Positions 32,493 through 40,402 of a stretch of 64,000 nt of DNA are shown here, one piece after another; the stretch's first letter is position 1; every line of letters begins with the position of its first letter. Position numbers and translations under genes: made by a program. This DNA comes from Mycolicibacterium wolinskyi (lineage in GTDB: Bacteria > Actinomycetota > Actinomycetes > Mycobacteriales > Mycobacteriaceae). The stretch is from contig NZ_LQQA01000033.1 of the NCBI RefSeq assembly GCF_002101965.1, positions 620,001 to 684,000 on the forward strand, given 5' to 3'. Under the pieces are notes generated by a model. The model was given only the letters and a program-made list of their open reading frames with translations, had not been told where the DNA came from and made no database searches.

Positions 32493-32568
32493 GGCCGGCG
32501 CGTCACGTTTCGGGCAACCAGTCAATTGTCAACGAGAGCATGACATGGCGAAACGTGAGGCGCCGGCC
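32493..32568. repeat. Long inverted repeat between the mspA-like gene and the response regulator
   Basis: Two 20-bp arms (32493-32512 and 32549-32568) match at 19 of 20 positions and surround a 36-bp loop. Each arm joins a GGCCGGCGC block to a TCACGTTTCG block. It lies 26 bp after the porin stop and 27 bp before the regulator start. It could be the porin terminator, a regulator operator pair, or a small palindromic mobile unit. Confidence 0.7.
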
Positions 32569-32594
32569 CTGTTCTGGCTTCTATTGTGCCGCGA

Positions 32595-33242
32595 TCAGTT
32601 CATGTTCCACGGTTCGCCGTAGGTGGTGACGCTGTCACCGGTCGAGGCGATCAGGCGAGCGAACGGACGCAGCAGCACGCCGCCGGCCGCACCGGTCACG
32701 GTGCCGTGGGCGTTAGACACTGCGACCGCACCTGTTGCGCCGGAGACGTCGACCGAGAAGGTGGCGACTTCCTGGATGCCGGGGCCGTTGCCCAGGTCAG
32801 CCGAGATCGACACGCCGGGAAACAGATTGGGCGTGATGACGGAATCCAGACCGAACGGCGGCTGGGTGATGTTGCCCTGGTCGATGAGGATGTTGGGGGT
32901 GGTGTAGCTGAAGTTGATGCCAACGCCCAGCGACCACGGGAAGCCGATCTGGTAGCCCAGCTCCAAGGTGCCTTCGAACTCATCGGCGCCGGGGCCGGCG
33001 ACGATGTAGCGGGCGCGACCGGAGTGGAACCACTCACGGGTCAGGCGGTTGCGGTCCAGAGGGAACACACCGTTGAGGAAGGTGTCCCACTGCTGCACCG
33101 TGAGCGTGCGGTCCTGACCGTCGACCAGGCTCAGCTCGTTGTCCAGACCGGCATGTGCGGTACCCGTGCTTGCGAACAGACCCGCGACGGCCGCAATCAT
33201 CGCGGTTGTCAACGCGATCAGCATCCGACTGATTGCCTTCAT
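32595..33242 (-). CDS. MspA-family outer-membrane porin
   Basis: A 215-residue precursor; the signal peptide ends A-H-A (31) and the mature 184 residues start GLDNELSL, as in M. smegmatis MspA, forming an octameric pore in the mycobacterial outer membrane for small hydrophilic solutes. It is nearly identical to MspA across most of the barrel (for example the ending STGDSVTTYGEPWNMN). At the constriction MspA has Asp at mature 90, 91 and 93; here the residues are D90, Q91 and N93, so the ring carries less negative charge. GGGAG ribosome site; a hairpin lies in its leader. Confidence 0.93.
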   Translation of the reverse strand: MKAISRMLIALTTAMIAAVAGLFASTGTAHAGLDNELSLVDGQDRTLTVQQWDTFLNGVFPLDRNRLTREWFHSGRARYIVAGPGADEFEGTLELGYQIGFPWSLGVGINFSYTTPNILIDQGNITQPPFGLDSVITPNLFPGVSISADLGNGPGIQEVATFSVDVSGATGAVAVSNAHGTVTGAAGGVLLRPFARLIASTGDSVTTYGEPWNMN

Positions 33243-33782
33243 TTTCTCCCTAGCTATGTCAACGCCGATAAACCTCGCTGCGGTCACCGTTGACCTAGAG
33301 GCCGGATGAGAGTGCCAAGTAATCGCTGTGAGGACGCTGAGAAGGCGTCATCACGGGGATTCCCCTGCTCAACGGCCGATCCGGAGGCGAGCGGGAAATC
33401 GCCGAGTTCTCAATGTTCGCCGTCAATTCGCCTTTTGTTCAGTTAAGGAATGACTTCCCGAGGAATAGCGAATTGCCGACGGGTGAAATGGCTCGGGCGA
33501 CATTTCATTCCGGCCCGAGACGCGGCGGTGGCGCGTGTGTCGCGAGCTCACCTAGGCGGCGCCGGACCGCAAGGTAACGATTCGATAACGTCACTGATGT
33601 TTCTTCAAAAACTTTCGGCCGCGGCGTTTTCGCACGTCAAGGGCCGTTGCCGCGAACCCGATCCGGCGCCGATCGCGGTGTCGCGGCTTGATCATGACCC
33701 CCGCGTGTGCTTACGGTCCCAGGCACCGATGACGTGAACTGACGATGATTGCTGACTGTTCGGTGGTGACTCTCAACTCGAT
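33243..33782. promoter_or_regulatory. 540-bp intergenic region between the mspA-like gene and ectA
   Basis: Divergent control region for the porin (minus) and ectA (plus). In M. smegmatis, mspA is known to depend on an unusually long upstream region, and this gap is similarly long. A hairpin with 7-bp arms (GTCAACG 33258-33264, CGTTGAC 33288-33294) sits in the porin leader. The middle is less GC-rich than the genes around it. A 95-codon plus frame (33450-33737) shows no recognisable domain and I do not call it a gene. Confidence 0.5.
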
Positions 33783-34328
33783 ATGCGCGTTTTAGAAAGC
33801 GCCCCGGGACGCCATTCCCGGGAAGAATTCCTGCGCCTGCCGCAGGGCTCCGATGCGATCGGCATCCGCGAACTCGCGGCGGCCACCGGAGTGCTCGATC
33901 TCAATTCCACCTACGCCTACCTGCTGCTGGCGACAGATTTTGCCGCGACGTCAATTGTGGCCGAATCCGGCGGCGAACTGCGTGGGTTCATCACGGGATA
34001 TCACCCACCACCGCGGCCCGACGTGCTGTTCGTCTGGCAGGTTGCCGTGGCGCCGTCGGCGCAGGGCAGTGGGCTGGCGAGCGCGATGCTCGACGGCCTC
34101 GTGCACCGCGTGCGCACGCAACGGCGCGGACATCCCATCACCGTGGAAGCCACTGTGTCGCCGGGCAATACGGCGTCACGCGCGTTCTTCGGCGCCTTCG
34201 CGCGCCGCCACGGCGTTCCCCTCGTCGAAAATCCCCATTTCGAGAGCGATCTCCTCGACGCCGAAGGCGGCCACGAGGACGAGCCGATCCTGCGGATCGG
34301 CCCGATCGCGACCCCGCTGTCCCGCTGA
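33783..34328 (+). CDS. ectA: L-2,4-diaminobutyrate N-gamma-acetyltransferase EctA
   Basis: Acetylates diaminobutyrate with acetyl-CoA, second step of ectoine synthesis. The 181-residue GNAT protein has the characteristic LDLNSTYAYLLLATDFAATSIVAE substrate segment and the CoA loop VAPSAQGSGLASAMLD. The ATG at 33783 begins the ectABCD operon (58-bp gap to ectB, then short gaps). Presence of a porin and two-component genes next door suggests osmotic control; no known ectR is seen. Confidence 0.94.
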   Translation: MRVLESAPGRHSREEFLRLPQGSDAIGIRELAAATGVLDLNSTYAYLLLATDFAATSIVAESGGELRGFITGYHPPPRPDVLFVWQVAVAPSAQGSGLASAMLDGLVHRVRTQRRGHPITVEATVSPGNTASRAFFGAFARRHGVPLVENPHFESDLLDAEGGHEDEPILRIGPIATPLSR

Positions 34329-34386
34329 GGCAGCACGCTCGAAACCGTTTGATACGTAGCGATTTCCTTTGATCGGAGGATCACTC

Positions 34387-35673
34387 TTGACGCTCGCCAC
34401 GACAGCACCGATGACCGAATCCGACCTGCCCGAGGTGTTCAGCTCGGTCGAATCCGAGGTTCGCAGCTACTGCCGCGGCTGGCCCACGGTCATGCAGAGC
34501 GCCACGGACTCCTGGGTCACCGACACCGACGGTCGTCGTTACATCGACTTCTTTGCCGGAGCGGGCGCGCTGAACTACGGACACAACAACCCGGCCCTCA
34601 AGGCGCCACTGATGCAGTACCTGGCATCCGACGGAATCGTGCATTCGCTGGACATGGCGACCGAGGCCAAGCAGCGATTCCTGGAGGCGTTCCAACGGGT
34701 GATCCTGAAGCCGCGCGGGCTCGACTACAAGGTCCAGTTCCCGGGGCCGACCGGGGCCAACTCCGTCGAGTCGGCGCTCAAGCTCGCCAGGAAGGTCACC
34801 GGCCGCGAGTCGGTCATCAGTTTTACCAACGCCTTTCACGGGATGACCCTCGGTGCACTGTCGGTCACGGGTAACTCGATGAAGCGGGCCGGTGCCGGCA
34901 TCCCGCTCGTGCACGCCACGCCGATGCCCTACGACAACTACTTCGGTGGCGTGACCGAGGACTTCCAATGGTTCGAGCGGGTGCTCGACGACTCCGGGAG
35001 CGGGCTCAACCGGCCCGCAGCGGTGATCGTCGAAACCGTGCAGGGCGAAGGCGGTCTCAACGTCGCGCGCATCGAATGGCTGCAGGCCCTGGCGGATCTG
35101 TGCCGCACCCGCGACATCCTCCTCATCGTCGACGACGTCCAGATGGGCTGTGGCCGCACCGGGCCGTTCTTCAGCTTCGAGGCAGCGGGCATCGTGCCCG
35201 ATATCGTCACGTTGTCGAAGTCGGTGAGCGGTTACGGATTGCCGATGGCGTTGACGTTGTTCCGGCGGGATCTCGACGTGTGGGCGCCCGGTGAACACAA
35301 CGGCACGTTCCGCGGACACAATCCGGCCTTCGTCACCGCCACCGCGGCACTCGAAAACTACTGGGCAACATCCGAATTCAGTTCCGACGTGACCCTCAAG
35401 GGGGAGCTGATCAGGGCCCGGCTCGAAGAGATCGCCGCACGCTACGACGGCGTGTCGGCGCGGGGCCGGGGGATGGCGCAAGGGCTCAAGTTCGAAGACG
35501 ATGTCCGGGCCGGTGAGGTGTGCCGGGCGGCATTCGACCGGGGTGCGTTGATGGAGACGAGCGGGCCGTCCGACGAGGTCGTCAAACTGCTTCCGCCGCT
35601 GACGACTTCGGCAGGCGACCTGGAGGCCGGACTCGACATCCTGGCCGAATCGATCGCTGTCACCCTGAGCTGA
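34387..35673 (+). CDS. ectB: Diaminobutyrate-2-oxoglutarate transaminase EctB
   Basis: PLP-dependent class III aminotransferase that converts aspartate semialdehyde to 2,4-diaminobutyrate, first step of ectoine synthesis. The 428-residue product opens with FSSVESEVRSYCRGWPTVMQSATDS, diagnostic of EctB. It has the PLP phosphate region GPTGANSVESALKLARK, the D-D-V-Q-M-G-C-G-R-T-G pocket and the Schiff-base lysine in TLSKSVSGYG. The TTG at 34387 has a perfect GGAGG ribosome site; an ATG at 34411 is an alternative. Confidence 0.95.
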   Translation: MTLATTAPMTESDLPEVFSSVESEVRSYCRGWPTVMQSATDSWVTDTDGRRYIDFFAGAGALNYGHNNPALKAPLMQYLASDGIVHSLDMATEAKQRFLEAFQRVILKPRGLDYKVQFPGPTGANSVESALKLARKVTGRESVISFTNAFHGMTLGALSVTGNSMKRAGAGIPLVHATPMPYDNYFGGVTEDFQWFERVLDDSGSGLNRPAAVIVETVQGEGGLNVARIEWLQALADLCRTRDILLIVDDVQMGCGRTGPFFSFEAAGIVPDIVTLSKSVSGYGLPMALTLFRRDLDVWAPGEHNGTFRGHNPAFVTATAALENYWATSEFSSDVTLKGELIRARLEEIAARYDGVSARGRGMAQGLKFEDDVRAGEVCRAAFDRGALMETSGPSDEVVKLLPPLTTSAGDLEAGLDILAESIAVTLS

Positions 35674-35688
35674 GAGGGAGAAACCCGC

Positions 35689-36081
35689 ATGATTGTGCGA
35701 ACCACCGCAGAGATCACCGGAACCGACCGCGACGTGTCGGACGGGACATGGCGGTCCAAGAGGATCATCCTCGCCGGCGACGGCGTCGGCTTCTCGTTCC
35801 ACGAGACGACCATCGAGTCCGGCTCGGTCAACGAGTTCCGCTATGAGCACCATGTCGAGGCCGTCTGGGTCGTGGAGGGTACGGGCACGCTGACCAACCT
35901 GGAGACCGGTGAGCGCCACCCGCTCGGGCCCGGCACCATGTATCTGCTCAACGGCCATGAGCGCCACCGCGTCACGTGCGACGAGCAGCTCCGGATGCTG
36001 TGCGTGTTCAACCCGCCGGTGACCGGACAGGAAGTCCACGACGAGACCGGCGCCTACCCGCCGCCGCAGTCGGTCGCATGA
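35689..36081 (+). CDS. ectC: Ectoine synthase EctC
   Basis: Cyclises N-gamma-acetyl-diaminobutyrate to ectoine. The 130-residue cupin starts MIVRTTAEITGTDRDV and has the metal/active region VNEFRYEHHVEAVWVVEGTGTLTNLETGERHPLGPGTMYLLNGHERH with the conserved Glu, Tyr and His ligands for iron. A GAGAGGGAG ribosome site precedes the ATG, 15 bp after ectB. Its stop overlaps the ectD start. Confidence 0.95.
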   Translation: MIVRTTAEITGTDRDVSDGTWRSKRIILAGDGVGFSFHETTIESGSVNEFRYEHHVEAVWVVEGTGTLTNLETGERHPLGPGTMYLLNGHERHRVTCDEQLRMLCVFNPPVTGQEVHDETGAYPPPQSVA

Positions 36082-36968
36082 GCGCGTCGCCCGCCCTCGA
36101 GGACCCGTACCCGACGCGCCTCGATCACGCGATCGCGCCGATCCCGCGGCAGGACCCCACGGTGTGGGGGAGTGCGACCGACGGCCCGCTCGATCAGGAC
36201 CATCTCGACCGGATGTCGGCACAGGGCTATCTCATCCGGCCCGACACCGTCGCCGACGACCGGCTGCCGTCGGTGCGGCACGAACTCGACCGGATCGCAG
36301 CGGATCTCGAGCCCGGCGATCCCCGGGTCATCCGGGAGCCGGGTGGGTCGATCCGCTCGATCTTCGAGCCGCACCTGTTGAGCGAGCTCGTCGCCGAGGT
36401 GGTCCGCCTCGACACGGTGTTGCCCGTCGCGCGCCAACTGCTCGGCAGCGACGTCTACATCCACCAGGCCAGGATCAACCTCATGCCGGGCTTCACCGGT
36501 ACGGGTTTCTACTGGCATTCGGATTTCGAGACCTGGCACGCCGAGGACGGCATGCCGGCCATCCGTGCCGTGTCCTGCTCGATCGCGCTGACGCACAACT
36601 ACCCGTACAACGGCTCGCTCATGGTCATCCCCGGCTCGCACCAGACGTTCTATCCGTGCGTGGGCGCAACGCCGGAGGACAACCACGACACCTCGCTCGT
36701 GGTGCAGAGCATCGGCGTCCCCGACGAGACCACGCTGACTAAGGCAGTCGATCAGCACGGCATCGACCAGTTCACCGGGCCGCCCGGCTCGGCGCTGTGG
36801 TTCGACGCCAACCTGCTGCACGGGTCGGGCTCGAACATCACGCCGTTGCCGCGTTCGAACATCTTCCTGGTGTTCAACTCGGTCGAGAACAAGTTGGAGG
36901 AGCCGTACGCGGCGCCGCGGCGGCGGCCCGAATACCTGGCAGCCCGGTGCGCAACCAGCGTCACCTAG
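36078..36968 (+). CDS. ectD: Ectoine 5-hydroxylase EctD
   Basis: Fe(II)/2-oxoglutarate dioxygenase that converts ectoine to 5-hydroxyectoine. In the 296-residue protein the EctD signature FYWHSDFETWHAEDGMP supplies iron ligands H147 and D149, and LLHGSGSN supplies distal H248; the 2-oxoglutarate arginine is in PLPRSNIFLVFNS. The family is complete, so hydroxyectoine should be made. The ATG overlaps the ectC stop (ATGA). Confidence 0.94.
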   Translation: MSASPALEDPYPTRLDHAIAPIPRQDPTVWGSATDGPLDQDHLDRMSAQGYLIRPDTVADDRLPSVRHELDRIAADLEPGDPRVIREPGGSIRSIFEPHLLSELVAEVVRLDTVLPVARQLLGSDVYIHQARINLMPGFTGTGFYWHSDFETWHAEDGMPAIRAVSCSIALTHNYPYNGSLMVIPGSHQTFYPCVGATPEDNHDTSLVVQSIGVPDETTLTKAVDQHGIDQFTGPPGSALWFDANLLHGSGSNITPLPRSNIFLVFNSVENKLEEPYAAPRRRPEYLAARCATSVT

Positions 36969-36977
36969 GCTGAGGCC

Positions 36978-38474
36978 ATGCAACGGATTATCGGAACTGA
37001 GGTCGAGTACGGCATATCGTCGCCGTCCGATCCGACCGCAAATCCGATCCTGACGTCGACGCAGGCGGTGCTGGCGTATGCCGCCGCCGCCGGGATCCAG
37101 CGGGCCAAGCGCACGCGGTGGGACTACGAGGTGGAGTCGCCGCTGCGTGACGCTCGCGGATTCGACCTGTCCCGATCCTCGGGCCCACCGCCGATCGTCG
37201 ACGCCGACGAGGTCGGCGCCGCCAACATGATCCTGACCAACGGCGCCCGGCTGTATGTCGACCACGCCCATCCCGAGTACTCGGCTCCCGAGTGCACCGA
37301 TCCGATGGATGCGGTGATCTGGGACAAGGCGGGCGAACGCGTCATGGAGGCCGCCCCCCGCCATGTCGCGAGCGTGCCAGGGGCCGCCAAACTGCAGCTC
37401 TACAAGAACAATGTCGACGGCAAGGGCGCCTCGTACGGGTCGCACGAGAACTACCTGATGAGTCGTCAGACACCGTTCTCGGCCGTGATCGCCGGTTTGA
37501 CGCCGTTCATGGTGTCGCGCCAGGTGGTCACCGGATCGGGCCGCGTCGGCATCGGGCCCTCGGGCGACGAGCCCGGGTTCCAGCTGTCGCAACGGGCCGA
37601 CTACATCGAGGTCGAGGTGGGTCTGGAGACCACCCTCAAGCGCGGCATCATCAACACGCGTGACGAGCCGCACGCCGACGCCGACAAGTACCGGCGACTG
37701 CACGTGATCATCGGCGATGCCAACCTGGCCGAAACGTCGACCTACCTGAAAGTCGGCACGACCTCGCTCGTGCTCGACCTCATCGAGGAAGGCATCGACC
37801 TCAGCGACCTGGCGCTGGCCCGCCCCGTGCACGCCGTGCACGTCATCAGCCGCGACCCGTCCCTTCGGGCGACCGTGGCACTCGCCGACGGCCGCGAGCT
37901 GACCGCGCTTGCACTGCAACGGATCTATCTGGACCGCGTGGCCAAGCTGGTCGACAGCCGCGATCCCGACCCGCGCGCCAGCCACGTCGTCGAAACCTGG
38001 GCCAACGTCCTCGACCTGCTCGAGCGCGATCCGATGGAATGCGCCGACCTGCTGGACTGGCCGGCCAAGCTGCGGCTGCTCGAAGGCTTCCGCAACCGGG
38101 AGAACCTGAGCTGGTCCGCGCCGCGCCTGCACCTCGTCGACCTGCAGTACTCCGACGTGCGGCTCGACAAGGGCTTGTACAACCGGCTGGTGGCACGCGG
38201 TTCGATGAAGCGGCTCGTCACCGAACAGCAGGTGCTCGACGCGGTCGACAATCCGCCCACCGACACCCGCGCGTACTTCCGCGGTGAGTGCCTGCGGCGC
38301 TTCGGCGCCGACATCGCCGCGGCGAGCTGGGACTCGGTGATCTTCGACCTCGGTGGCGATTCGCTCGTCCGGATTCCAACCCTCGAACCGCTGCGCGGCA
38401 GCAAGGCACACGTCGGCGCACTGCTCGATTCCGTCGACAGCGCCGTGGAGCTGGTCGAACAACTGACCACCTAG
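36978..38474 (+). CDS. dop: Pup deamidase/depupylase Dop
   Basis: Converts the C-terminal glutamine of Pup to glutamate and also removes Pup from substrates. The 498-residue protein has the carboxylate-amine ligase-like fold; its N-terminus IIGTEVEYGISSP carries the Mg-ATP-binding glutamates E8 and E10, and LYVDHAHPEYSAPECT holds the catalytic aspartate region. The 'Dop-loop' area after residue 40 is present. Only 9 bp after ectD, so it may receive read-through from the ectoine operon. Confidence 0.95.
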   Translation: MQRIIGTEVEYGISSPSDPTANPILTSTQAVLAYAAAAGIQRAKRTRWDYEVESPLRDARGFDLSRSSGPPPIVDADEVGAANMILTNGARLYVDHAHPEYSAPECTDPMDAVIWDKAGERVMEAAPRHVASVPGAAKLQLYKNNVDGKGASYGSHENYLMSRQTPFSAVIAGLTPFMVSRQVVTGSGRVGIGPSGDEPGFQLSQRADYIEVEVGLETTLKRGIINTRDEPHADADKYRRLHVIIGDANLAETSTYLKVGTTSLVLDLIEEGIDLSDLALARPVHAVHVISRDPSLRATVALADGRELTALALQRIYLDRVAKLVDSRDPDPRASHVVETWANVLDLLERDPMECADLLDWPAKLRLLEGFRNRENLSWSAPRLHLVDLQYSDVRLDKGLYNRLVARGSMKRLVTEQQVLDAVDNPPTDTRAYFRGECLRRFGADIAAASWDSVIFDLGGDSLVRIPTLEPLRGSKAHVGALLDSVDSAVELVEQLTT

Positions 38475-38479
38475 AAGTC

Positions 38480-38541
38480 CCCACCGGTGCGCTATCCCGA
38501 GCAATTCGGATGCCTACCGGTACTGTGGAAGAACCGGTGGG
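38480..38541. promoter_or_regulatory. Three ACCGGT sites upstream of pup
   Basis: ACCGGT occurs at 38483-38488, 38516-38521 and 38533-38538. The outer two extend to perfect 9-bp inverted arms (CCCACCGGT 38480-38488; ACCGGTGGG 38533-38541). Located in the 116-bp dop-pup gap; may be regulatory. Confidence 0.35.
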
Positions 38542-38590
38542 CCGTAGTGAGCCCGAGTGAGCCCGCCGATGACAATTGCAGGAGGCAGCG

Positions 38591-38785
38591 ATGGCTCAAG
38601 AGCAGACCAAGCGTGGCGGTGGCGGCGGCGAGGACGACGACCTCCCCGGTGCTTCGGCCGCCGGCCAGGAGCGTCGCGAGAAGCTCGCCGAGGAGACCGA
38701 CGACCTGCTGGACGAGATCGACGACGTTCTCGAAGAGAACGCCGAGGACTTCGTCCGCGCGTACGTCCAAAAGGGCGGACAGTGA
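38591..38785 (+). CDS. pup: Prokaryotic ubiquitin-like protein Pup
   Basis: The 64-residue protein tag for proteasomal degradation. It is mostly disordered, with a Gly/Asp-rich N-terminus, the Mpa-binding coiled-coil segment (about residues 21-51, QERREKLAEETDDLLDEIDD...) and the C-terminus YVQKGGQ. The terminal Gln must be deamidated by Dop before PafA can ligate Pup to lysines. AGGAGG ribosome site before the ATG. Its stop overlaps the prcB start. Confidence 0.97.
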   Translation: MAQEQTKRGGGGGEDDDLPGASAAGQERREKLAEETDDLLDEIDDVLEENAEDFVRAYVQKGGQ

Positions 38786-39642
38786 CCTGGCCGAAGCACG
38801 AACATCTGGCCTTCACCCAACCGACTCTCGGAGCACCCTCCGTACCTGTGGATTTATCGTCGTTTTCTGATCTGCTGCGCCGGCAGTCGCCCGAACTGCT
38901 ACCCGTCAACCGCGTCGCCGACGGGGTGAACCCGACCAACGCGGTGCCGCACGGCACCACGATCGTCGCGCTCAAATACCCCGGCGGTGTCGTCATCGCC
39001 GGCGATCGTCGCTCCACGCAGGGCAACATGATCGCCGGTCGTGACGTCCAGAAGGTCTACATCACCGATGACTACACCGCGACGGGCATCGCCGGCACGG
39101 CGGCCATCGCCGTGGAGTTCGCGCGGTTGTACGCCGTCGAGTTGGAGCACTACGAGAAGGTCGAAGGTGTGCCGCTGACGTTCCGCGGCAAGGTCAACCG
39201 GCTGGCCATCATGGTGCGCGGCAATCTCGGTGCAGCCCTGCAGGGTTTCGTGGCGCTGCCCCTGCTGGTCGGCTACGACGTCGACGACCCCGATCCGCAG
39301 AACGCCGGGCGCATCGTGTCGTTCGACGCCGCGGGCGGCTGGAACCTCGAGGAGGAGGGCTACCAGTCCGTTGGCTCCGGCTCGATCTTCGCCAAATCCT
39401 CGATCAAGAAGCTGTATCCGCAAGCGGTCGACGCGGATTCGGCGTTGAAGGTGGCCATCGAGGCGCTCTACGACGCCGCCGACGACGACTCGGCGACCGG
39501 CGGACCGGATCTGGTGCGTGGCATCTATCCGACCGCGGTCACCATCGGTGCAGAAGGGGCTGAGGAGATCTCCGAGGAACGCATCGCCGAACTCGCCCGC
39601 GAGGTCATCGCGCGCCGTACGCGGACGGGCGGTGAAGGCTGA
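38782..39642 (+). CDS. prcB: 20S proteasome beta subunit PrcB
   Basis: The catalytic subunit of the proteasome core. The 286-residue precursor has a 58-residue propeptide ending V-P-H-G; autocleavage exposes T59 (TTIVALKYPGGVVIAGD) as the N-terminal nucleophile. Lys33-equivalent lies in GDRRSTQGNMIAGRDVQKVY and the SGS motif follows (SVGSGSIFAKSS). The GTG start overlaps the pup stop (GTGA). Confidence 0.96.
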   Translation: MTWPKHEHLAFTQPTLGAPSVPVDLSSFSDLLRRQSPELLPVNRVADGVNPTNAVPHGTTIVALKYPGGVVIAGDRRSTQGNMIAGRDVQKVYITDDYTATGIAGTAAIAVEFARLYAVELEHYEKVEGVPLTFRGKVNRLAIMVRGNLGAALQGFVALPLLVGYDVDDPDPQNAGRIVSFDAAGGWNLEEEGYQSVGSGSIFAKSSIKKLYPQAVDADSALKVAIEALYDAADDDSATGGPDLVRGIYPTAVTIGAEGAEEISEERIAELAREVIARRTRTGGEG

Positions 39643-40385
39643 TGAGCTTTCCGTACTTCATCTCGCCCGAGCAGGCGATGCGCGAGCGTTCCGAGCTCGC
39701 GCGCAAGGGCATCGCCCGCGGCCGCAGCGTCGTCGCGCTCGCCTACGACAGCGGTGTTCTGTTCGTCGCCGAGAATCCCTCGCGGTCGCTGCAGAAGGTC
39801 AGCGAACTGTACGACCGCGTCGGCTTCGCCGCGGTCGGACGGTTCAACGAGTTCGACAAGCTGCGGGTGGCCGGCATCCAGTACGCGGACACCCGCGGAT
39901 ACGCCTATGACCGTCGCGACGTGACCGGCCGTCAGCTCGCCAACGTCTACGCACAGGCACTCGGCACGATCTTCACCGAACAGGCCAAGCCGTTCGAGGT
40001 CGAGTTGTGCGTGGCCGAGGTCGCGCACTACGGCGAGACGAAGGCACCCGAGCTCTACCGCATCACCTACGACGGGTCGATCGCGGACGAGCCGCACTTC
40101 GTCGTGATGGGCGGTACCACCGAGCCGATCTCGACCGCGCTCGGGGAGTCCTACGTCGAGAACGCGGACCTGGCTGCCGCCGTGAAGATCGCCGTCGCGG
40201 CGTTGAGCGCGAGCGGCAACGGAGCCGAAGCGCGCACGCTCGGCCCGTCGACCCTCGAGGTGGCGGTGCTCGATGCCAAGCGGCCCCGTCGCGCGTTCCG
40301 CCGGATCACCGGTACGGCGCTGGAAGCCCTGCTGCCCGAAGCTGATTCGCAGCCTGCGGCGGACGAGAAGCCGTCAGACAAGTGA
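39642..40385 (+). CDS. prcA: 20S proteasome alpha subunit PrcA
   Basis: Forms the outer rings and gate of the core particle and receives the GQYL tail of Mpa. The 247-residue protein starts MSFPYFISPEQAMRERSELARKGIARGRSVVALAYDSGVLFVAEN, the gating N-terminus plus the helix H0 region conserved in actinobacterial alpha subunits. The ATG overlaps the prcB stop by one base. A Pro/Ala/Asp-rich tail ends the protein. Confidence 0.96.
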   Translation: MSFPYFISPEQAMRERSELARKGIARGRSVVALAYDSGVLFVAENPSRSLQKVSELYDRVGFAAVGRFNEFDKLRVAGIQYADTRGYAYDRRDVTGRQLANVYAQALGTIFTEQAKPFEVELCVAEVAHYGETKAPELYRITYDGSIADEPHFVVMGGTTEPISTALGESYVENADLAAAVKIAVAALSASGNGAEARTLGPSTLEVAVLDAKRPRRAFRRITGTALEALLPEADSQPAADEKPSDK

Positions 40386-40402
40386 CCCGCCGACCCTGAC
40401 CA

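Noticed and set aside
33450..33737. 95-codon plus frame in the mspA-ectA gap
   Set aside because: No recognisable domain, no convincing ribosome site, and it lies in a region expected to be regulatory.
34381..36222. Minus-strand open frame of 613 codons across ectB and ectC
   Set aside because: Shadow of ectB/ectC; composition rich in Arg, Asp, Val and Gly without any motif.
36054..38504. Minus-strand open frame of 816 codons across ectD and dop
   Set aside because: It lies opposite dop and ectD, which have complete known protein families; high-GC codon bias keeps the complement open. Its product shows no domain.
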